Source: Blastomyces gilchristii SLH14081
Taxonomy: Eukaryota > Ascomycota > Eurotiomycetes > Onygenales > Ajellomycetaceae
Length of the DNA stretch: 64,000 nucleotides
Assembly (NCBI RefSeq): GCF_000003855.2
Contig: NW_003101679.1
Coordinates: forward strand, 3,117,558-3,181,557
Reading direction: 5' to 3'
The position numbers were made by a program, and so were the translations under genes. This document shows positions 23,946 through 35,400 of the stretch, one piece after another. Each line of letters opens with the position of its first letter. Positions within the stretch are counted from its first letter, which is position 1. The notes beneath the pieces are model-generated. The model was given only the letters and a program-made list of their open reading frames with translations, was not told the DNA's origin and ran no database searches.

Positions 23946-25253
23946 AGTACGTTAAAATAATAATAATGCCGCGAATACCTCGCCCATTCATTCGTCGGTA
24001 GTTTAGCCTGGCGGGAGTTGAAGTTAGTAGTTGCAGAGAAAATTACCACTGTCATAGGTTGTTTCAAGTCTGAATTCAGAGAAACCAAAAGAATAAGTTC
24101 AAAAAAACAGGATTGGAGATATGGTATGAGGAAAGTGGTTTATCATGGGATTTATTTTTCCACTTATCTGACTATCCTCGCCCCCTTGATCGAGGAGCTT
24201 TGCCTTATATTTCATTCCGATCTGGGGGCAGAGCTGCCAAAGGGAAGGGATGCAGAAGAAAATAAAAAGTTAGCGCAAGCCAGGGTGGGACACAAGGAGA
24301 CAGCGATCGGATTTGGGTGCAACAGGTCAGATCCACACAACGTGCTTAACCCAATAATTTGTGGGATTGTGAATGCAACCATCGCAGCCAAAACCCAAAG
24401 GCGAACGAACGAATGGGGGGAAAAGTCAAGGCCAAAGGGGTCAGTCAGTCAGGCTCGTATATATCCTCGCAGGGAGGTGCGATACCACCAGACACCTGAA
24501 CTCGTGTACTCTGTTACTCCGTACCTGGATAGAGGATGAGGGAGGTGAAGATGTCGACAGTGATCCTGCACACTGTTTAAATTTCGTTAGCATGTCGGGC
24601 TTTTGAAGAAGACATCAGTTATGGAAATTTCCGACAAGCAGACTGCGTTGCGTGGAGCGTGCGTGGGAAGCGAAGCCAGCCTGATGCATCACACAAAAGA
24701 CAGGGCTGGATAGAGAGTGAGCGTGGCAGCACACTACTTAGTACTGTGTACTCCGTACAGCGTAAGCAAGATGCCACCGTACTGGTTGTCTTGGAGTCTT
24801 GCCGAAGAAGATGGGGTATGACATCGTCGCCGCTGACGATCAAAATGGCAAGTCGACTGGCCAAAGCAAGTGTCGCGCAAACAACGGCTGCACTACCTGA
24901 AGCTAGTTGACGCTAACTTTGGGCCGGGTTTCGATGCCATTGGCCACTACGAGGGAAGGCACCGCGCCGAAACCTGTTGTTAACCAGCGTTAACTTGGGC
25001 TTCTTTTACGGGCCTAGGTTGTTAGCGTGGTATTAATAATTCTCACAACTCTGTTTGTGGTAATAATAAACCAGCCCGCCTGGACCGATTGGTAGGTAGG
25101 GCCGTTTTTACGTGGTTTCTTCATTCTGTTCGGGATTCGATTTTGGTTTTTCTTTTGAGAGGATTTCTTCATCAACTCATCATTTTATTCTTGCCTTTTG
25201 GGTATATATTCATACTCTTTTAATGAGTCGTATAAAGCACATGGTTCGTAGCG

Positions 25254-25277
25254 TTACCTAGGTAGGTACCTAGGTAA
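25254..25277. repeat. Inverted repeat with 11-bp arms
   Basis: Arms TTACCTAGGTA (25254-25264) and TACCTAGGTAA (25267-25277) are perfect reverse complements around a GG spacer. Each arm itself contains the palindrome TACCTAGGTA. It could be a dimeric protein-binding site or a hairpin. It lies about 1.1 kb upstream of the second histidine kinase gene. Confidence 0.75.
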
Positions 25278-26013
25278 GTTCCAAAAATTCCGGGATCTTG
25301 GTTAGGATCAGGGTTAGCCGTGGAAATAACCGATTATGGCTATTAGGAGAGACCAATGATCATGGGGGATTTGACAAGTAGTGTACGCTGTGTATGTTAT
25401 GCACGATAATTGATGTTCATTGACTTTTAGCACCGTTTTAAATGGTATTTTATCTGCTGGCTGACCCTTGAGCAGCGAAACAGAGCAGAAGAAAGAAGAG
25501 CCGGACATCCAGACACTATCATAATTATTAATTGCTTCCCCAGACCGACTTTTGAATGCATGATATGCTGGGATGGATGACGCCTCTAACAAGAAGAATA
25601 TCTCGTAGACAACTCAACAATAATAATCATAAAATAACCCGTAGGGAGAATAGTTAATGTTTAGCAGCAGCAGTGTGTTTTGAGTACAAGAACAAAAATT
25701 ATTCCTTGTTCAGCCCACACAATGTCAAGCGAACAGGGTTTATTTTTAATTTTATTTTAATCTTTTTTTAAGTCTTCTTTTGCCTTTCTGTTGTGCAGCA
25801 ACCTACTACGTCATTTATGCCAAGGCCCAGGAACATGGCGACAACACTCTTGTTGCTTGTTCTTTCATTCCTCCATAATTTTTCCCTACATCGCTCACTC
25901 CTGCCCGACACTGACCACCTGAGAGTCTGAGACTGCCGTCTCGTCTGCTGCCAGCGCCAAATGCCCCCGAGCCGCTGGGACTTTCTCCAGCAACCACGCC
26001 CACGCCCATGCCC

Positions 26014-26057
26014 ACAACCACAACCACAACCACAACTACAACTACAACTACAACTAC
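26014..26057 (+). repeat. ACAACC/ACAACT microsatellite in the kinase leader region
   Basis: A tandem hexamer-like array (ACAACC then ACAACT units) lies about 360 bp upstream of the PAS hybrid kinase start. CA-rich unstructured leaders are common upstream of fungal regulatory genes. The exact transcript start is not visible. Confidence 0.7.
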
Positions 26058-26404
26058 ACCCACGCTGCACTACTCGTTTAGTCTCAGTACGTACCTCTCC
26101 AGCCAACCGCAGCCACCGACCACCACCACCTCATCTCTTCCCAACCACATACCACCACCACCAACCACACACCCATATACACCACCTACGCTACCACCAC
26201 TCGACCTCACCACTTCTCAATTCCAGTCCCATTTGATCCTTCCAGTCTTGTACAGTACTTTAGTAGTACTCTCCATCTCTCTAAGCAAGGATCCTATTGT
26301 CGGTCTCGTAGGTCATATTCCGAAAGACATGCTAGCCTTTTTCCTAGGCGGTAGTCTCCAATTTCACGACGAGGATTAAGTCTGCGCTGGCGGAGGAGGA
26401 CCAA

Positions 26405-26422
26405 ATGTCCCCAGCAGCATGA
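26405..26422 (+). promoter_or_regulatory. Minimal upstream ORF overlapping the kinase start (ATGA)
   Basis: A five-codon ORF (MSPAA, then TGA) starts at 26405. Its stop overlaps the presumed kinase ATG at 26419 in an ATGA arrangement, which could permit reinitiation. Its relevance depends on the true start of the kinase, which is not certain. Confidence 0.35.
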
Positions 26423-29400
26423 GGATGCCACTGCCTCCCTCCCCAACTAAGGCCCCTTCGTCTGCAGCCTCCTGCAACTGCCCTCATCGACGTCCCTCGA
26501 GATCTCACGTTGCCAGTCAGAGTCCTTTCGTCCAGCGCGACCCCGACCCTCCATTGCTCTCGATGCAGCAGCATGATACCCCTGGGGCTGACGCGCCTGC
26601 CCATTCTCCAAACCCCACTGCTGCTGCCACCTGCGTGCCCGAGTCTTTTGCGGAGTCCACTTCTTCTCCCGAATCACGCCATGGGAGACCCGGGCTGCCA
26701 CATCGTAGCCAACGGCAGAGCATGCACACCCTAGATGATTTGCGGAAGCACATGGAGGGGATCTCTGTCTCTCACTCCCGTTCTAACTCTTACACTTTCA
26801 ACACTGGCGCGCCTCCTGATTCGAGCCAGGGTATGAAGTCGCCTCGCAAAACCAAGAGAACCATTCATTCTACGCCCTCATCGCCCTCTAACACCCCAAT
26901 TCCTCCAGCTTCATTCTCAAAGTCCAGCGGCCACACTGATTCTTCTTCCTCGTCCCGGACGATCAGATCGCCCAAGCAGACCGATCATTCTGAATTATCT
27001 GCGTTTCCATTCCCAACGCCTTCATCCTTAGCCACTTCTGTAGATCATTCTCTCGACCCCTTCGCTGATGCGCGACCGATCGTGAAGCGCTTGTCGATAC
27101 GTAGAACGAAGCCCCGGAGGAATAGGTCGCCTCTTTCCACCCCTGCGCCTGTGTTTACTGAAGCGAATGGTTCGACATGGAGGAAAGACTACTTCATGGC
27201 CCACAACGCTGACACTAGCGCTGAAGACCCGCGGTATCCTACCCCGAACCTCTACGACATTACATTGGTGCTGAATGCCGAGGCCGGATTGGATGCCTGG
27301 TGGTCGAATACAGTGAAGGTACTACATGCCCATTTTGGCGCTGAAAGAGCCGCCCTAGCGATACCTGGAGATAGTACCGACCTGGAGAATGTACCATGGG
27401 GTCAAAAGGCAACGTATAGTTTATATGGCTATAGGACCTCTTTGTCGTCCGCTGGAGCTACAACAGGTAATCATGGGGCAGAAACCTCATTAAAGGATTC
27501 TTCTGACCGGGAAACCACTGATGTGGACAACAATCACAATAACAATAAATCTACGAAACTGAACGGACAGGTTCTCACGCCATCTGAAAAGCGTCCACCT
27601 ATGGTTGCACGTCATTCATTCGCCGGTTTCGGGAGGCCTGGAAATATGGGTAGCCGTGACAAAAGTGTACGACCAGATGCACCCAAGCGGACGAAAAGCT
27701 CGTTGAGCCCTGCCACGATGCAACATGGAACAAAAGATGACGAAGAGTCAACGGAGTCGGCAGATCATATGCCTACCGCGACGTCAGATCAACAGCGCTC
27801 GGAGCCCTCTGTAAATTCGACGGAATGTGTCCCATGCCCATCGGTGGCAGTTTTCCCTGTTCCTCGTGCTTTGGAAGTTGAATCGGACCCTCTAATAAAA
27901 CGAACAGGCGTGGTGAAGCTTTTTGGAAGAACGAAACCCGCCGTGTTAACGAGACAATATTCTCAACATCCGATGGCGTCGCCTCTATACGACTCTATCG
28001 CGAAGCCGCCGTCGAAGGACGACACACTTCAGAACCCCTCGGCTGCTACAGTTCTTAGCGAGCCTACGACCTGCAATGTTTCAATTGGTCGAACGAGCAT
28101 CTGCTCTGCGTCAAGTACGAGTACTACCACACAGACGATAACGGAGCTACCAAGGCCTTCTGTCCCTAACTATAGTCACGATGATGCCTCTCCACCCAAC
28201 TCTTCGTGTTCAGATTCATATGAAGAGTACGAACAAGTTCCCCAGTCGCCCTGGGCGCAATCCCCTGCTCCATCGCCCGCCGCCCGCTCGGATCCAGAGC
28301 AAAATCCTTTCTTCAATAACAGCAGCAAGATTGATGATGCCTTTGCTTCGAGTCCGCCGTTACATGATTATTCTACGAACCGACCTATCGAAGCCATTGG
28401 CGTTGATCTTGCCAAAACAATCATACACATACCCTTGATACACTCTTCGTCGTCGAAACAACCCTCTTCAAACACATTGAGATTTCCTGTTGCTATCATT
28501 TCCATCCTCACCTCAACTGTCCCTTACCCAGCGAACCTGAGGAAGTCTCTCGAGTACCTCCTTCCTCACCTCACTACCTCATTTTGCCTGGCTCAACAGT
28601 ACAGCCAGCTCGAAAGGCAACTCGCAACTTCAAGGACGCGGCAATTCGGACATATCCTTGGACTTGGCGGAACCTTCTCCGACGCCAGTAGTGAAATGGA
28701 ATTGGTGGCAGGGCTCAGCAGTCACGTTAACTACCGTTGGGAGAAAATGTTTCACTGCAAGGCCATTCAAGCATACCGAGCCCGCTCCAGCGATCGGATA
28801 CCAGCAGATCCAATTCCGCCATGTCAGGGTCGAATACTCCCGGCTTAGAATTTAGTGGCGGTATGCCTCGTGACATCTACCTTACGCCGGGGCTAATGTC
28901 GAGACATTCTTCAGACAACTCGGACAGTTATTTCAATATCAAGCAGCAACCTGGTGGTATGATGAACCAACAAAGATTAAGGCATCAAAAACAAATGCGA
29001 GAGCCTTCCGCTTTAATATCGCCCCGCCCTGCGTCATCGCGGGGTGCATCTACAGAGTTTGATGAGTTAACTTCTAGAGATCCTGGTTTAGTGCCCACCC
29101 CATCGTCCAGGGCCCCGAGTATGGCTACATCACCGCAAGGCTCCTCACGATATGCTTCGTCCGCTTCGATTGCTACACAACTACATAGAGAACTCCCACC
29201 TCGACCGTTCCCAGATACCATCGCACAGCTGATGCTCAATTCGGTACCGTTACACCTATTTCTGGCGAAGCCCCACATCGGAGAAGTCATTTGGACGAAT
29301 GATAAATTCGATTATTACCGAAAAAACCAACCACATGAGCAACGTGCCAGAGACCCTTGGCTTGATGTACATGAGAGTGAACGTGAGAATTTATTAAAGG

Positions 29401-32400
29401 AATGGGCAAAGGCGCTTCGATCGGGGTCCCAGTTTACGGAGCGAGTTCGCGTTAAGCGATACAACGACGAGTCGACCTATCGTTGGTTTATTTTCCGTGC
29501 GAATCCTTTGCTATCGCAGACGGGGGAGCTGCTTTATTGGATTGGGTCATTTCTTGATGTTCACGAGCAGCACGTTGCTGAAATGAAGGCAGCGCAGGAG
29601 AGGGAGCTATTTGCCACGAATGCAAAGTATAAAGCGCTAGCCAATTCAATACCCCAAGTGGTGTTTGAGGCTGCTGAATATCGAGGGCTTATCTCAGCCA
29701 ATGAACAGTGGCAGCTGTACACAGGTCAATCCCTGGAGGATGCCCTTAACTTAGGCTTTGCCAAACATATCCACCCGGATGACCTTGAAAAATGCGGCAT
29801 CTTGCTCCCACTAAAAATAACCCTGGACTCGGATAATCCAATCGAATCTGGGCGTATCATTAATCCCCCGCGGGGTTTGAAGGCTTATGACGAAAACGCT
29901 GATTCGGGTTCGAGCGGGCTACTGAGTAAGCCTCCACTTTCCCGAACCAATTCGATGCGTGATGAGAACCGACGTTCAACATACCAAGGGTTAACTCATG
30001 CTCTTCATGAGCTAGTTGGGAAGGGTGTGGTTACAATACAGAAAGATGAAAATGGGAGATATTCGTATACAACTGAAATCCGGCTGCGATCGAGGGGCGG
30101 TGATTTCCGATGGCATCTTGTTCGCCTTGTGAAAGTGGAGACGACGAGTTTTGGTGATGGCGACGCTTCCTGGTATGGTACCTGCACAGATATCAACGAT
30201 AGAAAGCTTCTGGAACGGAAGCTGAATAGGGAAATGGAGTCAAAGACGAAGTTCTTCAGTAATATGTCCCACGAGATCAGGACGCCGCTGAATGGAATAT
30301 TGGGGACAATTCCGTTTATTTTGGATACGCAGCTAGACAACGATCAAAGACGTATGCTCGATACTATCCAGAACAGTTCTACCAACCTGCGTGAACTTGT
30401 GGACAATATTTTGGATGTATCCAAAGTTGAAGCGGGGAAGATGAACATTGTGCAACAGTGGTTCCATGTTCGCTCTATCGTGGAAGATGTGATTGATACG
30501 ATTGGGTCGAGAGCGATAGATAAGGGACTAGAGTTGAATTATCTCGTCGAGTCAGATGTTCCTCCCATGGTGATTGGGGATAGGTTCCGAATACGCCAAA
30601 TCCTTATAAACTTGATGGGCAACGCAGTCAAGTTTACGTCCCAGGGAGAAATATACACGCGCTGTTCAATCCACCACGACCCTTCAGTTTCTGTAAAAGG
30701 GACGGAGATTCTTTTGAATTTTGAGGTTGTTGATACCGGCAAGGGTTTTAGCTCCACAGACGCCGAGCGGCTAATGCAAAGATTCAGCCAAATCGAGGGG
30801 AGCGCGTCCCAGCAACATGCAGGAAGTGGGCTTGGCCTCTTTTTGTCCAAACAGCTTGTGGAGATGCATGGTGGGCGTTTAACTCCGACAAGCAAGGAGG
30901 GCCAAGGGGCCAAGTTCTCGTTCTTTGTTAAGGTCGATGCACCACCACCGCCGCCGCCCCAGGACCTATCGAACTCCAACCTCGATGATCGATATCTTCA
31001 GCCCATAGACGACATTTCTGCACTGAAGAGCCCAAACCAACAGGAGTTTCCTTTCACTCAAGACATGCTAAGCTTACACTCACCGACAAATTCAGATGCC
31101 TTGAGCTTGTCCCGCAAACAATTATCCGGTTCTTCCTTTGCGTCAAATAAAACCAACACGCCTCCATCCTCCCGAGGTGGAGGAACTCCCGCAAAAACTG
31201 ATCAGCCTAGCCAAACCGCATCCTTCGATATATCCACGCACAACGTGACCGGAACTGAGGTTATTGTTAGCAGTCCTACATCTCAAAAGTCCGCCCCCCT
31301 CCCTCCGTCATACCATGTATTAATAATATGTCCTTTCGATTATGCCCGCGAGGCCTTGAAGCAACACATCGAACAAGTTATTCCTCTAGAGGCCACGTCT
31401 AAAGCTACTGCCGTTCTCGATGTTGAAGACTGGAAGGATCTTGTTGCTGGCGGCGAATGTCCCAATTTCACCCACCTAGCAATCAACATTCCAGATGCCA
31501 ACGATGTCAAGGAAACTATGCAAATGATTCTCCAATCCGATTGCAATAGTAAGGATATCAAAAGCGCACCACCGACCATGATCATTGTCTCGGATATCTA
31601 CCAGAAACGAGAGATAAGTGATGTGTACGAGCAATTCTGTGCCGCTGGCGGGCAAGGGTTCTTGGTTCCAAAGCCTGTCAAACCCTCATCACTCTCAAGG
31701 ATCTTTGACCCTTATAACCAGCGGGATCTCAGCAATGATCGAAACCAGGATATGGCGCGGGAGATTAATAATAGTTTCAAGACCATGTCGAAGATTGTTA
31801 AGGAGGTCATTGGAAATAAGGGATATCGTATTTTGCTCGTGGAGGATGATGAGACTAATCGGACGGTATGTGATTCTCGTCAGGTGTTCCATTATTCATT
31901 TTTGTAATTTTTATTAACGTTTCCTCCTTATTATTAATAGGTCATGTTGAAATATTTGGAAAAGGTTAAGTTGGCTTCTGAAACGGCTGGCAACGGCCAG
32001 GAATGCATCGACATGGTATTTTCCAAAGAACCCGGCTATTACTCCTTGATTATAGTAAGATTATATCCTCCTATTCTATCCTTTCCCTTTCCCGGGTCAT
32101 ATGACTAACCGGCAACTCTGTTAAAAGTGCGACATCCAAATGCCAGTTAAAAACGGATACGAAACCTGCCAAGAAATCCGCTCCTGGGAACAACGGAACC
32201 ACTTCCCGCAAATTCCCATCATGGCGCTCTCCGCAAACGCAATGATGGATCAGATCGATGACGCCTCACGCGCCGGCTTCAATGACTACGTGACGAAACC
32301 TATCAAGCACAATGAACTCGGCAAAATGATGATGGAGCTGTTGGATCCCCGTGTTCCCCAGATCCTGCTTAGGGATCGGAATAAATCAGGGAATTCGTCG

Positions 32401-32436
32401 TCACCGTCATCGTCGCAGCAGCAGCAGCAGCGTTGA
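26419..32436 (+). CDS. Hybrid histidine kinase with GAF, PAS and two receiver-like domains; one frame offset
   Basis: A sensor kinase of the phosphorelay type. Coding segments are 26419-31865, 31941-32054 and 32128-32436, about 1,956 aa if one frame offset is allowed. The N-terminal third is Ser/Pro-rich and contains a GAF-like region interrupted by low-complexity sequence (about 283-345 and 660-745). Two PAS modules follow (about 937-1055 and 1075-1275). HisKA has NMSHEIRTPLNG with its His near 1282. The HATPase has LINLMGNAVKFT, DTGKGF and GSGLGLFL. A degenerate receiver-like segment (about 1630-1760) lacks the usual phosphorylatable Asp pattern. The C-terminal receiver (about 1803-1930) has VEDDETNR, CDIQMPVKNG and TKP, and is split by two introns. 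At 28734-28735 (CC in taccgttggg) the frame changes by one base; the two sides join smoothly if one C is missing. The first ATG is used, but an internal start is possible. Confidence 0.93.
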
Positions 32437-35400
32437 TGAGGAGCCTGTGAGAGGATAGAGGCTCTAGACAGGTGGCTTTACTGTTTAAGCTCGTCTATCC
32501 AAACTTCTATCTGTACTTTGTCTTCTCTTCTCTAGTGTGTATCAAATCCTGGTGTGATGTTTTCAAAACGAAGGAAGATACGCGCTGAGCAGGAAGGTGG
32601 GGATGGGATTTTAACACCTCACCCGCTGCTCACATCCTGAGATACTGACCCCTTTCCACACAACTTTTACCTCCCTGTTTGGCAGCTGCCGTTCGGCTTG
32701 GCTTGTTTTTCCATTGTTCTAGACAAAAAAGATTTTTATGTTTTCTGCGTTTTTCTCACAACTCTTTGATTACAGGTTGATTTTTTTTTTTTTTCTTCGT
32801 GTCTCCCAAAACATACCTACACACATATACATGCTGTGTCAATGCTGCATTGTTCTTTGTCATTTTTGGCGATGGGAATCATGAAAACCTGGGGAAATTT
32901 CTCTTTTTAAGTCTTTCTGTTTTCTTTTCTTTGTTCCTTTTTGTCCTTGTTGGATAAAATTGGATTCTCTTGCTGTTTTGGATTATTATCACTGCTATTG
33001 GCGTTTTCTTTCTACTTCTCATAATTGCAATAACTCTGTGCATACGGGCTTTGGGTTTTCTCTTTTTCCTCAGTTTTTGTTACATTCTTTCTACTCTTTC
33101 TACATTATCTATATATATATATTCCCCTTCTAAATTCTCCCTCCCCTCTTTCCTTCCCGCTTCGAGGTACGATTTTTAGGTTTCTTCCACTTTGTGTTTA
33201 TTTATTCTCATTCTATATACTATTATTACTATTACTATTATTAAATTTCTGTTGAGCCTTTCTTCTCTCTTGTTATTTCACCTATGTTTTCCATCTCTTA
33301 CGTTCGCCATGGAATTATGTGGGTGGGAAGAATATCCAACCCCGAGTTGAGTGTTAATTGCTTCAATATATATTATAGCTTACATTCGCATGCTCTTCCT
33401 TTCCTTATACTTCTATGATATATAATTATACAGGTGCATTTTACAAATGTAGACGACAGATAGAGCATGCTAGAGACTAGATGACAAGACATTACAACGA
33501 TAATGGTTAAGGATAACCAGAAGGTGCTACGGTCACTATACATGAGATTTTGCTCCAGATTTCCTGATATATGTCTTTCCTATCAGCCTGATCATTCGTA
33601 GTTTTCGAAGAGAATCTCAGTACCTATGTAGGATGGCCGTGAGAACAAAACATGAGACCAAAAGGAAACCCCGTAAGGATAAGCGCGAGAATCCAGCGGA
33701 ATATATGCAACAATGAATATTCATTCACTCGACAGTCAGGAGCGCTCATCCACCCTCGACGAACAACGAACGCATTTAACCTACAAGCCAAGGAGAAAGG
33801 AAAAGCATAACCCCTCCCGCTTCAGAATAAAGGCGAGACGATGACCAAGTTGACGGAAAGCACGAGGCTGAGTCCATCAGGTTTTGCAGATATCGACTCG
33901 GGACGCTCATGACATATCCACGCTACACGCTGAGCTGGTTGTGTTGTGGGATGGCCGCTTCAATTCAAGATTGGCGGTGGTTGCACCCGCGTTAGGAAAG
34001 GCGGAAAATAGAAGGTGGAAGGGAAAATGGTGATAAGAATCTATAGAGCCCGGGTTGATGGTAGGTCAGAGTGATGGTTCGCTTGACAGGAAGGGGCGGG
34101 CGGGCGAGATGTAAATAATGCACACGGGGAAAGGTGGAGCGAATGTTGGTGGTACGCTTGCTTATGGCGGTCTAATAGTGCCAATAAGTGGGAAAACCCC
34201 GGCGCGGGGGGGAGGGGTGAAGGGTTGGTGGGGGTGGTGGTAGGGCTGACCAGGCATAAGCGGGATAAGGAAAAGGGAAGGATGCATGCTAGAAGTCAAG
34301 ATGAGCTGCAGGATGAGGAAGTGGTACCATCAGACGAACGATGTCCAGGGGTCCTAGGGTGGTGCGATGGGGATGGAAAGAGGGCGGGGCGCAACACGCA
34401 AGGTGGGATGAGCTCTTTCCTCCTGGCTATCCTATGCCCGCACCCCCGCACCCTCATTCAGACAGACGATGTCCGGCAGGCTTCGCAGGTAGCGGGAAGA
34501 CGAAATGGGTATTAAGAGCCGCATGGAAAACATATAAACCCCCCCCCCCCAAACTTCTTTCTCTCTCTTTCTCTCTTTTTTTTCTCTTTTTTCTTTTTCT
34601 CCTCTTCTCCTCTTTTCCTCCTTCCCTCGGTTTCGTCTCCCCTCTCCTCTCTCCCTTCTTCTTTTCCCGCTCTCCAATTTCCCTCCCACGCGTAGAAATC
34701 TTCGACCAGTTGAGCGTTCTCCATATCTCTGTCGGAGGAAGTATGTACGTGGACATATGTGATTTATGGCAGGCAGTTCATCAATCTCGGAGACAATAAA
34801 GGAGGACCGTTAGTTCAGGAGTATTAATAGATTGATATTCACTAGAATCATCGGGTTCAATTGAGTGGAAACTGCAAACTGCCTTGGAGGAGCATAGCAA
34901 TGCATGTCACACATTGTCTACGCATAGCGGGTCTCTGCTCTGATGCCATGGCTTGCTCGAAACCGCCAGCATGATGCTTTCTCTTCCTCTCGGTCACTCT
35001 TTAAGCTACCACTCAGCTTGACGGGCTGCCCTGTCCGCAAAATGGAACCCTCCGTACTGTACAGATGTAGCCCATGCGGGTTTCGCATCAACAAAGCAAA
35101 ATTGAAGAGTTCGGTTGCTCGCCACTTGTCAATCCATGATTCATGTTTATATTCATTTCCATTACTAACCAGTTTCAGTTGTGGTTAGCTTAAATAGTTG
35201 CAGGAACTCTTACGGTGAAACTCCCAAAGATACTTCCGTGAGCACAGGGGTTTTACCCCTTTTCCCATCACCAAGACACTTTTTGATGTTCGCTTCAGCA
35301 CAATGATTTTGGATACTATATAGGATAAAATCATGTTCGCACATGAGGTCGTCCGCCGTCTAAAAATGGATCGAATTGTTTAACGTGTAACTTACCCTTT

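Larger units (their letters stand above)
17435..26418. other. 9-kb gene-poor region between two divergent histidine kinase genes
   Basis: I recognise no protein or RNA gene here. Open frames are short and low in coding character; the longest, 24018-24539 plus (173 aa), has no recognisable motif. The region contains poly-A (near 19727-19747), a TA run near 23417-23429, repeated TACGGAGTAC decamers (23.4-24.8 kb), an 11-bp inverted repeat at 25254-25277 and an ACAAC-type microsatellite at 26014-26057. The outer parts must hold the promoters and leaders of both kinase genes. The middle could hold non-coding RNA or a fast-evolving gene I cannot see. Confidence 0.5.

Noticed and set aside
24018..24539. 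173-codon open frame in the 9-kb desert
   Set aside because: No recognisable motif or domain, no supporting splice pattern, and a composition resembling its non-coding surroundings. Length alone is not enough.
34801..34870. Possible tRNA (TAGTTCAGGAGTA and GGTTCAATT)
   Set aside because: The B-box match is partial and the arms do not fold into a cloverleaf.
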